A stretch of DNA of 64,000 nucleotides from Rhinopomastus cyanomelas (Eukaryota > Chordata > Aves > Bucerotiformes > Rhinopomastidae): NCBI GenBank assembly GCA_013400115.1, contig VXBP01005054.1:744001-808000 (forward strand). Reading direction: 5' to 3'. Positions within the stretch are counted from its first letter, which is position 1. Every line of letters begins with the position of its first letter. Under the pieces are notes generated by a model. That model was given only the letters and a program-made list of their open reading frames with translations. It made no database searches and was not told where the DNA came from. The translations under genes and the position numbers were made by a program. This document shows, in pieces, positions 11,004-24,435 of this stretch.

Positions 11004-12949
11004 TTTCTGATGTCTGATGAGTTTTCCCAGACAATGAATTTTACACTGAACCATGGCATTCAGGGACAATCATTGTCAGCATAAGGTGCTACAGTTTAAT
11101 AAATACGGAGAATTTGTTGTCTCAGTGCTAGTGGTGGAGCCTGAGCACAGAGTACGGGATTCCTTTTGGAGACAGCTCAGCCATTTCGTTCATGTTTTTC
11201 AGTGGGTCAGCCAGACCATAAGTGAATGATAGAACGGAAATGGTTGATTAATTGGATTGCACAGGAGCACGTTCACTAACGTTGTTACCCAAAATGATGC
11301 CAAATGCTAATCAGAAGGATTGACTCTTTACTGTCATTGGAGTGGTATGTTGAGGAAGAAATTATCAAGTAGAAGAGATATGACAACCGTGTGTGTAATT
11401 CTCAGACTATTAAAACTTCCCTACTTCATGCCAACCCTATGCAAGTTAGTGTAGTTGTTTTCCCTGTGAAGTTCAGGCCAAGCCGTGGGAAAATCTTATA
11501 TTTTGTTGGTCAGCAAAACTTCTGGATTAGTTCCCAGGCTGGAGGACTAGGGAAAATGGAGTTTCATAGACTTGCATTTGTTAAGTAGCCTAACAAAGGC
11601 TAATAAAGACTCATCTTTACATTATCTGCAGCAGCCTGCCTTCTGCCGTGAGAGATGGGGCAGAAGCCAGGCTACAGGTCCGCACTGTAGTTTTCCTTCT
11701 TACAGATTGTCTCCTGGGGATGTTAGAACCTCCTGATGAGGATGACAAGTCAAATTTTCAGAACACTTCTTCATGGAAGAAAAACATGCTCTTGTGTCTG
11801 TGCCCGATTCATTGTTCGTAAATAGGTGTAGTTTGTTTGAATAATGTGTTTGAATTATTTGCCCCAACTGGCTGCAATGAAGTAGTTTTGAACAAAAAGC
11901 TCTTCGCATCACATAGAGAATTCAGGTTAGTTTAGGATGAATGCTGTGTGACTTACTCCGTGCGAGTGGGTGGTTGGGTTAGTTAGTAGACTGGCATTAC
12001 TTAGTTGTGTCTGCAAGGCAAAGCGGTAGGTCCTGCAAAAAAATATTTCAGTATAGCTCTAAGAAAGAAATACAAGGAATGTTCCAAGATTACAGTTTCA
12101 CACATTAGCTTTTACAATGTCTTTAGATGTAAGAGGCTCAGCCAAGTCAAGAGCCTTATTTACTTGCTGTGTTTAGAGAGAAAATTAATTAAAGCTGTAT
12201 GGAGATGAACTTGAGCCAGGCAGTATCGTTATGGAACATGACTGTGAATATGTGTCTTGCTTAGAATTTTTCAGTTCTTAAGTTAGGAAATTTCTGTGTG
12301 TTTTGTTTAGAAATGCGGTCATTGTTAGAGTCTCAAACATAATTAGTGTAGATGAATGAGTTTATCGGGCCTGAAGAAAAGCTGAACTAAGGCAACTGTT
12401 GTAATCTGTCATTTTTCATTTAAAAATGCTTCATGATTTTGATTTTGCAGACAAAGATAGCTGGAGATGAGTTTCAGCATTCCAAATTGAATAAGATTTA
12501 ACAAAGAGATTCTGTTTGAAAGCTGATATTTAAGATACCTGTGTAGGGGAACATTTACTGTGTCCTTAGCCCTGTGTGTCTCCAAGCTGTTCTTGTATAA
12601 GATATACCTGAGGGGAAAAGAATACTTTTCAGAGGTGGTGGGATCTGTAAGACCATTAGGAGAATCACAGACATTCACACTGTGCTCCTTATGGTTCAGG
12701 GTTTAAGAGTGGAGGCTTTTTTTTTACACCTTACTTCAGCCCTCATGTTGACACTGTGAGATCTTTACCCCCTAAACTTGAACAGCATTTTGAAGTGTTG
12801 ACTTTGAAAACCTTTGGACAGAATTGGTATTGCTTCTTCTGTGTCATTTGGTAGGATCTTTTCTTCCTGTATAATAATTTTGAGTTTTAGAAAATGTTTC
12901 TATTCTGATTTTTAGTGTTTCTATTCTGTATAGACTGGTCAGCATTAGG
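11004..12949. other. No gene recognised
   Basis: AT-rich DNA with only short chance frames (under 90 codons). No repeat was recognised. Confidence 0.5.
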
Positions 12950-13120
12950 TTAATGGTTAGACTCAATCAGCTTAAAGGTCTTTTCCAATCTAAATTATTC
13001 CATTTAAACAGGTATGTAACCTGTATGATTTAATTTATGTTCCTAATATCAGTGGAGAAGTGTGAGCCTGAGGAAAAAAAACTATTCCATTGAATGCCAT
13101 GATTCCATGATTCTATGATA
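12950..13120 (+). mobile_element. Old CR1 3'-tail remnants
   Basis: 12950-13003 resembles the CR1 tail (GTTAGACTCAATCAGCTTAA, then GGTCTTTTCCAATCTAAAT) with several substitutions. At 13098-13120 the sequence CCATGATTCCATGATTCTAT repeats the CR1 terminal octamer. These may be one old copy split by 95 unrelated bases, or two copies. Confidence 0.6.
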
Positions 13121-15112
13121 AGAAGGGAAATGTGTGGTATGTCAGGTGCTTTAGCATATGGGATATGTTTAGTTAGCATTTAGAAATCACTCTTCCAATC
13201 TCACTTTAAGGTGCCAGATGTGTAACTAATACTTGACCACATGACTTGCCAATATGAGACAAGCCTTTCTCCTGGGAGCTCCTAATGGAGCTGGATTACC
13301 AGCAAGCTTTATTGTATGGAAACAGTGGCAAATTTTTTCCGTACTGTTTGTGAGCTACTTGGGTTCTCACAGAAAACCCACAGGGCCCCTAGAAAACCCC
13401 TACAAAGGTGGTTTCTCTTGGTGCTGTCATGATATTTGATGTTAACTGTGTCACAAATTATTCAAAATAGTCACAGATTCTTAGTTCATAGTAGTCTTGA
13501 ATCAGACTGGAACTGGTTCTTGGTGATGTGAGATTTTTATCTGCTGCATGCAAGTGGCTTTTAGTACTTTCTAGTCCTTGGAAAACCTTTAAAAATATGA
13601 GACCTGCCCACTTATTCATTGAGTCACCATGTTAGGCACTTTGGACTGGATTCTGCCAGGCTGATTGTGTTGTATGGTTGCTTTTAGGTCATTTCCAGAA
13701 GCAATGTTCTTAAGACAGTACTGAAAACTATTAGGAGCATTATTTTACAAGATAAAATTGTTTCTGTGCTCGTAATAATGTTTGCATATCTGCTTGAGGC
13801 AAGATGAATTAAATAGGGAAGTGGTTCTTCCCTTTTTCTTACCGCCTCTCCCAAAATGGCAGTGAAGCTGTACCTTCTTAATTTAACATTTGTACTTCAA
13901 GAGGAAAGTAGATTCATTCTATTTAAGCTGATGTGCAGCAGAAGAAATACTTTGAATGTGTTACATACTTGTGTAAATTCTTACTTAGTTTTATTGTGCT
14001 GTGCAGGATTCTGGAGATGCCTTTGAAAGCACGTTCACTTTTCTGAAAGGAATTGGGGCAGAGACGTTCTGACATTAATAAATAAGAGAGAGTAAATAAT
14101 AGGGATTATTTGCACAAGGGGAAATTATTTGTGTAACATAATAACACAGAGAAATTACCGTGTAAAAAGGTTTTGTTTTTACAGCAAAATCAGCATGCTG
14201 AAAATTTGCCTATTAATTAAATTTCACTGCCAGTTCCCTGTGGAACTTTAACTCTCAGGGGATCATTTGTCAAATGTAAGTAAAATTTGCAAGTGTACGT
14301 CATCTCCCCCCAGCTCCACACCCTCTTGACCCTTCCAGCTAACTTTGGCTGCTACTTATCAAATATTGAGTAGTTAGTGTAATTGCATTCACTCCACATC
14401 CCTATAAAACATAATCAGGTCTGTGTTTGACCCAAGGAGGCCAAGCAAATGAGAGTAGCTAAAAAAAGAAATAATCTCAAAATAAACAAACAAACAGAAG
14501 AAAGGGAAAAAAACCTAAGAAGAAAGCTATACTGTGTCCTGAGCTGGGGGTATTGAAGCTAACTGTCCCTTCTCCTTAGCAGTTGTCTCACCAATGCTCT
14601 TCTGAAGGCCACAAGGAAGGTGATGCTATAGCACCAGCTTAGGAGTTGTTTGATAATGCTACTCTTGGCATTTATCAAAATGAAAATATGAATGAGAGCA
14701 TTTAAAAAATAAAGATAAGCCTACTAATTGTTAAAAATACATTTCAGAATGAGCAGGACAATAGTTAAAGGAGTTGAGAACACCTGCAGCTGTGACAACT
14801 GTGTTTATACAGGGTTGCTCCCGTCCTGCTATTTTTGTCTTATGCTAAGTTAATGGACACTAAAGGGATAGAATTTGTGATTTAGCATTAATTCTGATAA
14901 TTGGGCCAATATTTTCTAAGACTTAGATGCGGGCATAACTTTAATTTTAATGAACAGATGGACCTGTGCTAACAAAGATAATTTCTGACAGGGTAGGTGG
15001 ATTGTAAGCTCTTTCAAGAAAGAATAAACCTGTCAATGGTCTCAAATGATCTCCAATAGTTTTGACATAAATTGTAGTTTATGTACATGTATAGAGACAC
15101 GTACTGTGTACA
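13121..15112. other. No gene recognised
   Basis: AT-rich sequence with a simple A-rich run near 14461-14515. A nine-base inverted repeat (ATAGAGACA at 15091, TGTCTCTAT at 15113) spans the left edge of the next CR1. Confidence 0.5.
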
Positions 15113-16391
15113 TGTCTCTATTATATTCCAAAAGTCATTGCAGTCTGGTGAAGTCCCCACTGACTGGAAAAGGGGAAACATCATTCCTATTTTCAAAAAG
15201 GGTAGGAGGGAGGAGCCAGGGAACTACAGGCCAGTCAGTCTACCTCTGTGCCTGGTAAGATCATGGAGCAGATCCTCCTGGAGGCACTACTGAGACAGGA
15301 CAATAGTGAAGAGGTGATTGGGAACAATCAGCATGGCTTCACCAAGGGAAAATCCTGCCTGACAAACCTGGTGGCCTTCTACAAATAGATCACAACATTA
15401 ATGGATGAGGGGTGGGCAACTGATGTCATTTACCTGGACCTGGGCAAAGCCTTTGACACTGTCCTGCGCCACATTCTGGTCTCCAAGCTGGTGGAACATG
15501 GCTTTGATGGGTGGACCACTAGATGGGTAAGGAACTGGCTTGATGGCCACACCCAGAGAGTGGTTGTTGATGGATCCTGTCCAAATGCAGGCCAGTGACA
15601 AGCAGAGTCCCTCAGGCATCGGTCCTGGGACCAGTCTTGTTCAACATCTTTGTTGGTGACATGGACAAAGGCATTGAGTGCACCCTCAGCAAGTTTGCTG
15701 ACGACACCGAGCTGTGTGGTGCAGCAGACACGCTGGAGGGCAGGGATGCCATCCAGAGGGACCTGGGCAGACTGGAGAAGTGAGCACAAGCTAACCTCAT
15801 GGGGTTCAACAAGACCACGTGTAAGATCCTGCATCTGGGTGGAGGCAATCCTAAGCACAAGTACAGGCTGGGCAGTGACTGGCTGCAAAATAGCCCTGAG
15901 GAGAGGGACCTGGGGGTGCTTGTGGATGAAAAGCTCAACATGAGCCGGCAGTGTGCACTTGCAGCCCAGAAGGCAGACCTGATCCTGGGCTGCATCAGGA
16001 GAAGTGTGGCCAGCAGGTTGAGGGAGGTGATTCTCCCCCTCTACTCCATTTTTTGTGTGACCCCACCTTGAGTACTGTGTCCAGTTCTAGAGCCCTTATT
16101 ACAAGAAGGATGTGGACATGCTGGAGCGTGTGCAGAGGAGGGCCACGGGGATGATCAGAGGGCTGGAGATTTAGAGTGGATGTGAGGAGGAAGTTCTTCA
16201 CCCTGAGAGTGGTCAGAGCCTGGAATAGGTTTCCCAGGGAGGTGGTTGGAGCCCTGTCCTTGGAGGTGTTTAAGGCCAGGCTGGATGAGGCTCTGGCCAG
16301 CCTGGTCTAGGGTGGGGTGTCCCAGCCTGGTGGGAGGATTGGAACTGGATGATCCTGTGGTCCCTTCCTGAGTGATTCTGATTCCATAACT
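15113..16391 (+). mobile_element. CR1 LINE, 5'-truncated, reverse transcriptase region
   Basis: This is the longest sense CR1 in the window. RT motifs appear in order: SGEVPTDWKRGNIIPIFKKG (about 15140), GNNQHGFTKGKSCLTN (15322), VIYLDLGKAFDTV (15424), VLGPVLFNIFVGDMD (15620), SKFADDTELCG with the catalytic FADD intact (15690), MGFNKTTCKILHLGGGNPKH (15799) and ILPLYS (16031). Inactivating changes include a TAG after AFYK near 15386, a frameshift near 15575 and a TGG-to-TGA stop at 15781. After AGAGGGCTGGAG (16160) more than 200 bases are missing before the C-terminal segment and tail resume. Confidence 0.95.
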
Positions 16392-16398
16392 TCTCCAG

Positions 16399-16491
16399 TG
16401 AAGTGATCCTGCTGTGGCAGGGGGATTGGACTAGATGATCTTTCGAGGTCCCTTCCAATCCCTAATGATTCTATGATTCTTTGATTTTATT
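16399..16491 (+). mobile_element. Second CR1 3' tail abutting the first
   Basis: GTGATCCTGCTGTGGCAGGG, the 'ACTAGATGATCTTTCGAGGT' tail and ATTCTATGATTCTTTGAT form a separate, better kept 3' end directly after the 15.1-16.4 kb copy. Its wording differs from that copy's own tail (GATGATCCTGTGGTCCCTTC), so it comes from a different CR1 subfamily or insertion. Confidence 0.8.
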
Positions 16492-18073
16492 TTTTGTTGT
16501 TTATTGTCATCTTGGAGACAACATTGACTGACATGGGTAGAAACCACTGTACATGCTTTTGGTGGTAATGCTTTAGCTGGAATTAATTTGGCCTGTGTAA
16601 CACCGTCTGAACCTAACTTATTAGTCCTAAGTGTCATTAGGACTGTAATAGGGTGTGCTGTCTAGTTTCACCAATGTGACTCTTGACCAGTGTGGGTTAG
16701 AAAGGTGCATGGCAGAGTCTTAGAGAAAACTGTCATGCCCACTTAGCGTCCATGAAAAAGAAATTTGTTTTAGCAGATCTGGAGGAGTAGCTAGCAGCAG
16801 TGCTGTGACAATTTCAATTAGAGGTCTGAGCGTGGTAATTATGTTTACATACCCGCCGTCTGATTAAATGTAAACTCATTACGCAAAAAGCTTAAACTGT
16901 GACCTGAATTAGTCTTGCCAAATCACAGATGAATTTCAGCATCGTTTTGGGATGACAAGTTATCATCACAGAAACTTTTATTACAGAAGCTTTTCTTTTT
17001 GGAGGTGTGGAGAATACTACAAGTATTACTGGGTAACCTGACTCTCTCCTTACTTCTTCCATCCAGCTTCAAGCATGACCTCTAGCTATTTTTGGATTCA
17101 GCTCTTCAAAACCCTATTCATAAAGCAAGAGGTTCTACTGGTACAAGAAACTGGGGAATATGAAATTATTGTGCAGATAATTCATCTTCTGAATCACAGA
17201 ACCAAAGAACAGTTTTTGTTGAAAAGACCACTGGTGATACTGGTACCTGGTTGCCCTCTGTGCTTAAAGCAGGACTAAATGTGGTTGCTTAGACCCTCAA
17301 AGTTCTACAAAAATTAACCTCTCTGTATGCTGTGGGAGTTCCAGTATTGCTGCAGGGAACAAAGTGCCACTGGTTTTGAATGGAAAAAGCCGTGCATCAA
17401 AGTTTGTCTGGTTCATGTATCCTTTTCATACAGTATGAATCAGTTTTGGAGCCTGACCTGCAGGCCTGAGTGTAGCATCTCATGATCTTTTCATGAGATT
17501 TCACTATCAAGATCAAAGCACTTAGAGAAACTGAGCTGTTTATCCAAGACAGAACATAATTACTGAACTAGAGATTTGTAATTGTAGGTCTTTTTGTTTT
17601 GATATTCATAAACTTGTGACCAAACATGACAACAAAGGAACAATTAGTTTCAATTAGAACCGCTAGTGTTATGGTTCTGTGAAAAGTTGGTATCTTTTCT
17701 ACGTGGATAAGCAATTACTCTTATGATTAAAGAATTACAAGCCTCTGGTTTTAAAAATGCACCATGCAAAACTGACCTGTGAACAGGGCTCAAAATAAGT
17801 CTGACTTTTCCTGTTCCAAGTCCAAAAGGAGCAGCAGCAGTTTTGTTTCTGTTCTATAAAGGTAATGTGCAAGAGCCTCTCCAACCGGTTGCTTGCGTCC
17901 ACGTGCTGGAGAGTACAGACAATTCTCATAGCAGAAACAAATCTCAGTACATTTTATCATTTTCTGTTTTCTTCTTTCTATGAGAATTCGTTTCAAACTT
18001 CATTTATTGCCTAGATACAAGAGAAGGCTAGCAGGAATATTCTTTAGAGATTAAATCTCAGTTTCTGTTTGAC
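16492..18073. other. No gene recognised
   Basis: AT-rich sequence with short chance frames only. No repeat was recognised. Confidence 0.5.
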
Positions 18074-18828
18074 TGCACACTCAGCTCCCTCCCTGAACTG
18101 CCTGTACACCAGTGCACGCAGCGTGGGAAATAAACAGAATGGAGGTCTGTGTGCAGTTGCTGGGCCATGATTTCATCACAGTTAATGAAGTGTGGTGGGA
18201 TAGCTCATATAACTACAACACTGACCATGAGCCAGCCATGTGCCTTTGTGGCCAAGAAGGCTGGTGGGCTCTTGGGGTGCCCTGAGTGTGGCTGATGTAG
18301 GTTGAAAGAGGTTCTCCATCCCCTCTACTCTGCCCTGGTTAGCCCACATCTGGGCTCCCCAGTTCAAGGACAAGATGCTACTTGAGAGAGTCTGGTGCAG
18401 AGCCACTGAGATCATCAGGGGGCTGGAGCATCTTCCTTATGAGGAGTGACTGAGAGAGCTGAATCTGCTTAGCCTGCAGGAGACTGAGGGGAGACCTCAT
18501 CAATGCTTCTAGGTATCTAAATGGTGAGTTGTCAGTATGATGGGACCAGGCTCTTTTGGTGGTACCCAGCGATAGGACAAGGGGTAACAGGCAGAAATCA
18601 TAACATAGGAGGTTCAATTCGAACATCAGGAAAAACCTTTTCACAGTGAGGGTAACAGTGCTGGAACAGGTTGGCCAGAGGGACTGTGGGGTCTCCAACT
18701 CTGGAGACATTCAAAACCCACCTGAACATGTTCTTGTGTGGTCTGCTCTAGGAGAAGCCACTCTGGCAGGAGCTGGATGCGCCAGAGATCTCTTCCAACC
18801 CCTGCCATTCTAGGTCTCTATGATTCTT
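18074..18828 (+). mobile_element. Internally deleted CR1: endonuclease start joined to 3' end
   Basis: The left part (18074-18217) encodes the beginning of CR1 ORF2: LNCLYTSARSVGNKQ, and then VNEVWWDSSYNYN, the endonuclease motif usually written ITETWWD. At about 18217-18222 the text jumps to the RT C-terminal part (TMSQPCAF...VAKKAG equivalents) and continues through the C-terminal domain to the tail (ATTCTAGGTCTCTATGATTC). Most of the endonuclease and nearly all of the RT, including FADD, are missing. Either this copy arose from a deleted RNA or template switch, or it lost its middle after insertion. Confidence 0.9.
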
Positions 18829-20689
18829 TTCACAGCTTGCTTCTAATATCAAGAGTGCTTAAACATCAGTTACAATACCTATGTTTCTTCTCAAGTGTTT
18901 TGTTAATTCTTTAAACCTAAACTTTTTGAATTAGTTCTATGTCCATGTCTTGCTCATCAGAACTGCTGGGAATTTCTGGACTGCTGGAACAGCATTGATT
19001 GGAGGTGTGATGAAGGAAATACAAACATATTCGTGGTGGTTTAATACGTAAAACATACAGCTGGATATTGTACAAGCACATGAAATTTACTTTTCAAGTG
19101 AACTGAATTCAGTACTCTTATATCTTATATCAATGTTGGAAATATGGATTGCTGTGGTGCTACTTACAGGGCATAATCTGTTAATTATAGAAATTCATGG
19201 GCTTTCAAGCCATTCAGTAGCAAAGTCCTCAGTTTCTAGTACTGCTGGCAAGCAGGCAGTTTGTGTGCTTGCATGGAGCTATTTTATGTATGGTTTTATG
19301 TATTCGCTGCTTTTTTGCGAGGGCTAATTTAATGCTGTTGGAGGTAATCGAGATGCAGGAATAGCATATGTAGAGCTGTGATCACACAGCACATGTTGTG
19401 GCTTCTGTTGTGTTAAAGAATTGGCACGCACACATACCTTTACAGCCTTAGCTTATTTCATGCTCACACCAAGACCTTCCAAACCCTACACTTAATCCTG
19501 CAAACGCAAAAACCCTATGGTTTTTGTTTTCCCTTTCAGTGGGAGCATTTCATTGCGTCTCTGCTTGCAATGCTTAGAAAATTGAGATGCATAAGTACCC
19601 CCACTTCCCAGGAAGTACTGGTGTCTCTGTCAACAGACATTCATGCTGTGTAAGTAGCATCTTTGGAAGATCCTAGAGATCAATGACAACTGTTTTTCTT
19701 GGATATCTCTTCACTGTTCAGTCAAATAACTACAATGTGCTCAAGTTTTTCAGGTAGAGATGAAAAAGTGCTATTTAGTCTTTAAAATCCAGAACCAGTT
19801 TGGGCCTTCTCTACATCTTAATTAAGTTTTCTCCCTTTTCCCTCCCCTCATATTCCTTTTTTGTGCTAGTAGTTCACACTTGTGCTCATGCTGACTTGTA
19901 ACATCTTCAGGTGGTAGGAGTAATCTGTATCCTACAGTTTTAGTTTTCTGATAATCAAATTGAACAGGTGTTTAACTCAGTAGAGTTATTGGGGATTTGG
20001 TCAAAATTGAACTGTTTCTGTTAATGAGGATTTTGCATCCTTTGAATAATCTTCAAAGTTTGTTTTAAACAGCAAAGGAAATGAATCTATGCAACAGTAC
20101 TCTCTCAAACCATCTTGCTAACTGTATGTTGAAAAAGCTAGACTAGGGTTTCGGGGTTTTTTTAAATGGTGGACTAGGTTTTAATCATCAGGTCTCAGAA
20201 AACTTCTCCATTCCACTTGGTATTGATTCTTTACAATCTTTACTGAATCAGAACTATGTTTCATGTTGCCAAATCTTCTGGTCTTCTTTTCACTCATGCC
20301 TATCAGGAGATTGCTTTGATGGATAATCAGTATTAGCAATCTCGGAAGCAGCTTTTAAAGTTACATATTGCTTTGGTATCCCTCCCTGTGTTAAACTTTG
20401 ACTTTTCTGAAGGGATTGGAGTCTCATCTGAGTGGAAAGAAAAAGGTAAATATTTAGAATAACAAGCAAAACAACCCGAGCAATTCTTTTTGACACTAGA
20501 GAAATTGGCAAATCACATGATTTTACTAGCTTACTGAGTTAGCCTTGATAGTTCAACTCTGTTTATCTGTTTATCTTTCATCCTGTTACAGCTTTTGTGT
20601 TAGCTTCTTTTGCCTCACCTCAGTGAGAAGTCAAACTTTCTTTTAGAAGTTAAACTTTCTTCTTTTGAGACCCTGTTTGTGTATCGTGG
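18829..20689. other. No gene recognised
   Basis: AT-rich single-copy-looking sequence with short frames only. No repeat was recognised. Confidence 0.5.
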
Positions 20690-21757
20690 GGAATGACTGC
20701 ATGCAGCAGCGAGAGTGCCGGTCCCCGAACACTATTTTATCAAGGCTTCTGGGTGATCTGGGGGTTTCCTGAACGGGAAAGCTTGGGGGAGCCAAGAGGC
20801 AGCCACTGAGGTTTGGGTACTCTCATGGGAGAAGCCAGGCAAACATCTCAGGGAGCTGTTTAAGGGAGATGAAACTGGAAGTCGCGCTTAGACCACACGC
20901 AGCAGTGAGAGCGCTAGCTGCTTTAGCCGCTTCAGCTGGCAAGGGGCAAAAAAACCCGGTAACAACGCTGCAGCACAGGAAGACCAGGCTTCTGTAAATA
21001 CTGCACATGGATGTGGGAACCCAAACAGAGGTCCCCCAACAAGATGAGGCTGTGCAGCTGACAGGCTGCCAGGAATGTACTGCTCTTTTGCATTTTCCTG
21101 GTTCCATAAGGTGCAAGCAAGTGGATTATCCATGGGCCCTGATGGGATGCACCCGTGTGTACTAAGGGAGACAGCATCCTGGGGTGCATGAAAAGGAGGG
21201 TGGTTAGCAGATCAAGAGAGGTTCTTCTCCCCCTCTACTCTGCACTGGTGAGACCACATCCGCAGTCTTGTGTCCAGGTCTGGGCCCCTCAGTTCAAGAG
21301 GGATGTGAAGCTGCTGGAGGGTGTCCAGCATAGGGCAACAAGGATGATGAAGGGAGGGACACCTCCCTGATGAGGAGAAGCTGAGGGAGCTGGAGAAGAG
21401 AAGACTGAGGGGTGACCTCATTAATGTCTATAACTATTTGAAGGATAGGTGTCAGGAGGATGGAACCAGGCTCTTCTCAATGTCATCTGGTGTTAGGATG
21501 AGGGGCAATGGGTGTACGCTGGAACATAGGAGGTTACATGTAAATATGAGAAGGAACTTGTTCACAGAGAGGGTGACACAGCACTGGAACAGGCTGCCCA
21601 GAGGGGTTGTGGAGTCTCCTTCACTGGAGACGTTTAAGACCCGCCTGGATGTGTTCCTGTGTGACTTGGTCTAGGTGATCCTGCTGTGTCAGGGGGATTG
21701 GACTAGATGATCTTTCAAAGTTCCTTCCAGTCCCTAATGATTCTATGATTCTATGAA
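20690..21757 (+). mobile_element. CR1 with 5' region, ORF1 start, RT scrap and 3' end
   Basis: A GC- and CpG-richer 5' segment (20690-20990) is followed by a CR1 ORF1-like N-terminal piece: MDVGTQTEVPQQDEAV, then GCQEC, from 21007. Next comes a short ORF2 scrap, MGPDGMHP-VLRE in equivalent frames (21129-21170), matching the RT entry motif. At about 21171 the sequence jumps to SILGCMKRRVVSRSREVLLP and runs to a well kept tail with octamers ending at 21757. Two large internal deletions thus leave both ends of the element in about 1.1 kb. Assignment of 20690-20990 to the CR1 5' region rests on position and GC content, so it is less sure. Confidence 0.8.
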
Positions 21758-24129
21758 TGGTCTTTCACCTGTATCTATTGTAGCTCTGGTGCCATTCAAG
21801 TCACAAGCACGGAGGTTCATAGTATTTTTATTAGGAACAGGACTACAGATGTCTCAGTGTTGGCATTGTCACTGTATCCTACTTTGGACAAGGTTCTCAA
21901 GTTTGTTAACATAACTGAGAACTTGTTTTGGTGAAGTGCATGAACCCTCCCTGAGCGCTGCTGGCACTGGTGGTGTTGAGTGTGCAGCACAGCTATGTTG
22001 CACTCCAGATTGATTACTGAGGAGTGAACCATAAGCCTCTCTGAGGAAAGGTATATAATACTAATGAGATTACCAAATGAGTGTTACTTCCACCTCTGGC
22101 TATAGTCTGGACAAGGCAGGTGGCCAAACACTGTGCTCTTCTGCTGTTGCACTGCTGTTTTTAGTGGGGCTTGTTCTGACCTACTCGAGTGGAAATAAGA
22201 ACCTATTCTTTAGGTATTGTGTTTCTTTGAATGTTTTCTGAAACAAGCTGAAGCAAATTTAACACTCTAACTCCTAATAAAATAATTTTAATTATTTTTC
22301 TACCTACTGAGTTTAGCCTGAGACAGCAGTTTTTTATTCAGAAGTTCTAGACCCATTAATAGATCTCTATTTTCTGACTTCAAGTGGAAGCAGTTTTTTT
22401 TCCTCTAGTTGCCATGTTGGCAATGTTGGGACATGATATGCAGTGCTAAACTTTGAAAAGTCACATCCTGCTGATTAGCAGCCTTATGTGAAGAAAAACT
22501 ACTGGTGTGACATTGCACCAGACCTGATCTACATCTTTAAGGAGTCTCATAAACAATGTTGGGCTGCATCACAAGGAGCTTTGTGTCCAGCCCCCCACAC
22601 ACATCTGCCTGTTAAAATGAGTGCCAGTCTGGCCTTTACGTTGTAAAGGACATTTTAGGATATTGGAGCCTGCCACCAACACTGTTAAATGAAGCACTCA
22701 GTGATTATCACAGTGCTAAAACACCGCCAGAGTGACTCTGTAAATAAATCATTAAAAAGCAATGATGAGCTGTCTATATGCTGCAACATGACTGATACCA
22801 TATGATTGCCCAGTGGAGATGACTTCTCACTGAAGAACAGTTTGAGTAAGCCGTGTTGTCTCTCCCGTATCCACATTAGCTAATACACAGAGATAAGATG
22901 TTTGAAGCCCTGGTCTAATACTGCAGATGTTAGAAATGGATGAATATAAATGTTTGAATATTCTCATTAGATTATCTGAGGCTGATTTTGCATCTTTCTC
23001 ATGTTTAATGACAGGGGAGCATGTTCCCGAGAACTGGGTAATCACAACAGCTAATTCCAAGTAGTTATTTGGAACAGAGATAGGCTTAATGTATCACATT
23101 ACGCATTGAGATCTGGACTGAGTCTTCCTACAAAGCAGCATGCAACAACTTGAAATGGCAATAATGATAACAATAGTAATTTTTAAAGGAAAGTCAACTA
23201 AAGAAGGAAGCACTGTGCTGAAGCTGTTTGGCGTTCTCAGACGGAGGTATGTGCGTGTGTATATTTAATGGACTTGTTGTAATGCTATTATTTACAGCTA
23301 ACCAAGTGCTATGAAATGTTTACATTTATTTTATATCACCCAAAGAAGGGTGCACATCTGATATTTTATGAGCTGCCTCTGAAGCTGGCCAATGCAGCAG
23401 AGCAGGCAAGGAATAATTATTGCAGGCATACTCCAAACAGTGCATTGAGCACATTATTACTATGAGATGCCTAAAAATAGCATCCCAGGACTTGGCTGGA
23501 GAGCTCCTCTGCTCTGAAAAAGAATGGGTATGCTGCTTAGAGCCTATCATTTAATGAGAAAGGCAATGTTGACACAAGCTAAATTGCATTAAAGCAAGGT
23601 CAATCTTTTTTTCATGAAGAGAAGGTCTTGTGTTTCTTCTAGTCAACAATTCCCACTAGTGACTTGATGAGGCTGACACAGATCCAGGGATGGAAGAAAT
23701 TATTTGACTGCTTCTGATTTTTATTTCAGCTGAACAAATATTAGCTTGGAATGATCTGAAAAGGAAACATTTCAATCAAATGTTTTCTTGCGATTTGAAT
23801 GAAGAGTTACATCCAGCCATGAGTAAGTTGAAATTGCAAGTGCCCTCTGCTTTTAGCAAAAGATTTGACTCATTAAATGGAAAAAGCCGCAGTCAAGCTC
23901 CAATTTGGAAGGCAGTTCAGCTTGAAATTATTTTTCTTTTATTTATTGTGAATAAACTTTTCCCAGTGAAAAATCCTGCATCCCTGTATTTCAAAACTGA
24001 GTGCATGTATTTCAGGGGGAAGGGCAGGATCCACATTCCTTATTCTGTTTTCTCCAGTCACACATTCTGTTGTATGTGGAGGTGAAAGCCAACCCTTTCT
24101 GTGCTTGTGAGAAAAATTTCATTTCAGAA
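21758..24129. other. No gene recognised
   Basis: AT-rich sequence. The part 23200-24080 has long unbroken AT-rich words of the kind often seen in conserved noncoding DNA, but that cannot be judged without an alignment. Confidence 0.45.
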
Positions 24130-24435
24130 CAGAATCATAGTCATAGGATGTTAGGGGTTGGAAAAGACCTCTAGGGATTATCAAGTCCAACCTCCATGCC
24201 AAAGCAGGATAATCTAGAACAGGCCACAGGGCCACATCTAGGTGGGTTTTGAAAGTCTCCAGAGCAGGAGACTCCACAGCCTCTCTGGGCAGCCTGAGTC
24301 AAGTCTCCATCACCCTCACAGTCTCTCCTCAAAGGTTGAGGTGGAACCTTTGTTCAAGTTTATCACCACTGTTCTGTGTCTTATTACTGTGCTCCACAGT
24401 AAAAAGACTGTTCCCTTCCTCTTGACACCTACCCT
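24130..24435 (-). mobile_element. Outer CR1, 3' half, interrupted by another CR1
   Basis: This antisense CR1 runs from its tail (AGAATCATAGTCATAGGATG at the left edge) through the C-terminal ORF2 region to the phrase CTTGACACCTACCCT. There it is interrupted by the sense copy. The continuation resumes at 24891. Confidence 0.9.

Noticed and set aside
15430..15995. Long minus-strand frames opposite CR1 RT (152 and 127 codons)
   Set aside because: Mirror frames of the sense RT; they recur opposite the 9-kb and 35-kb copies as well.
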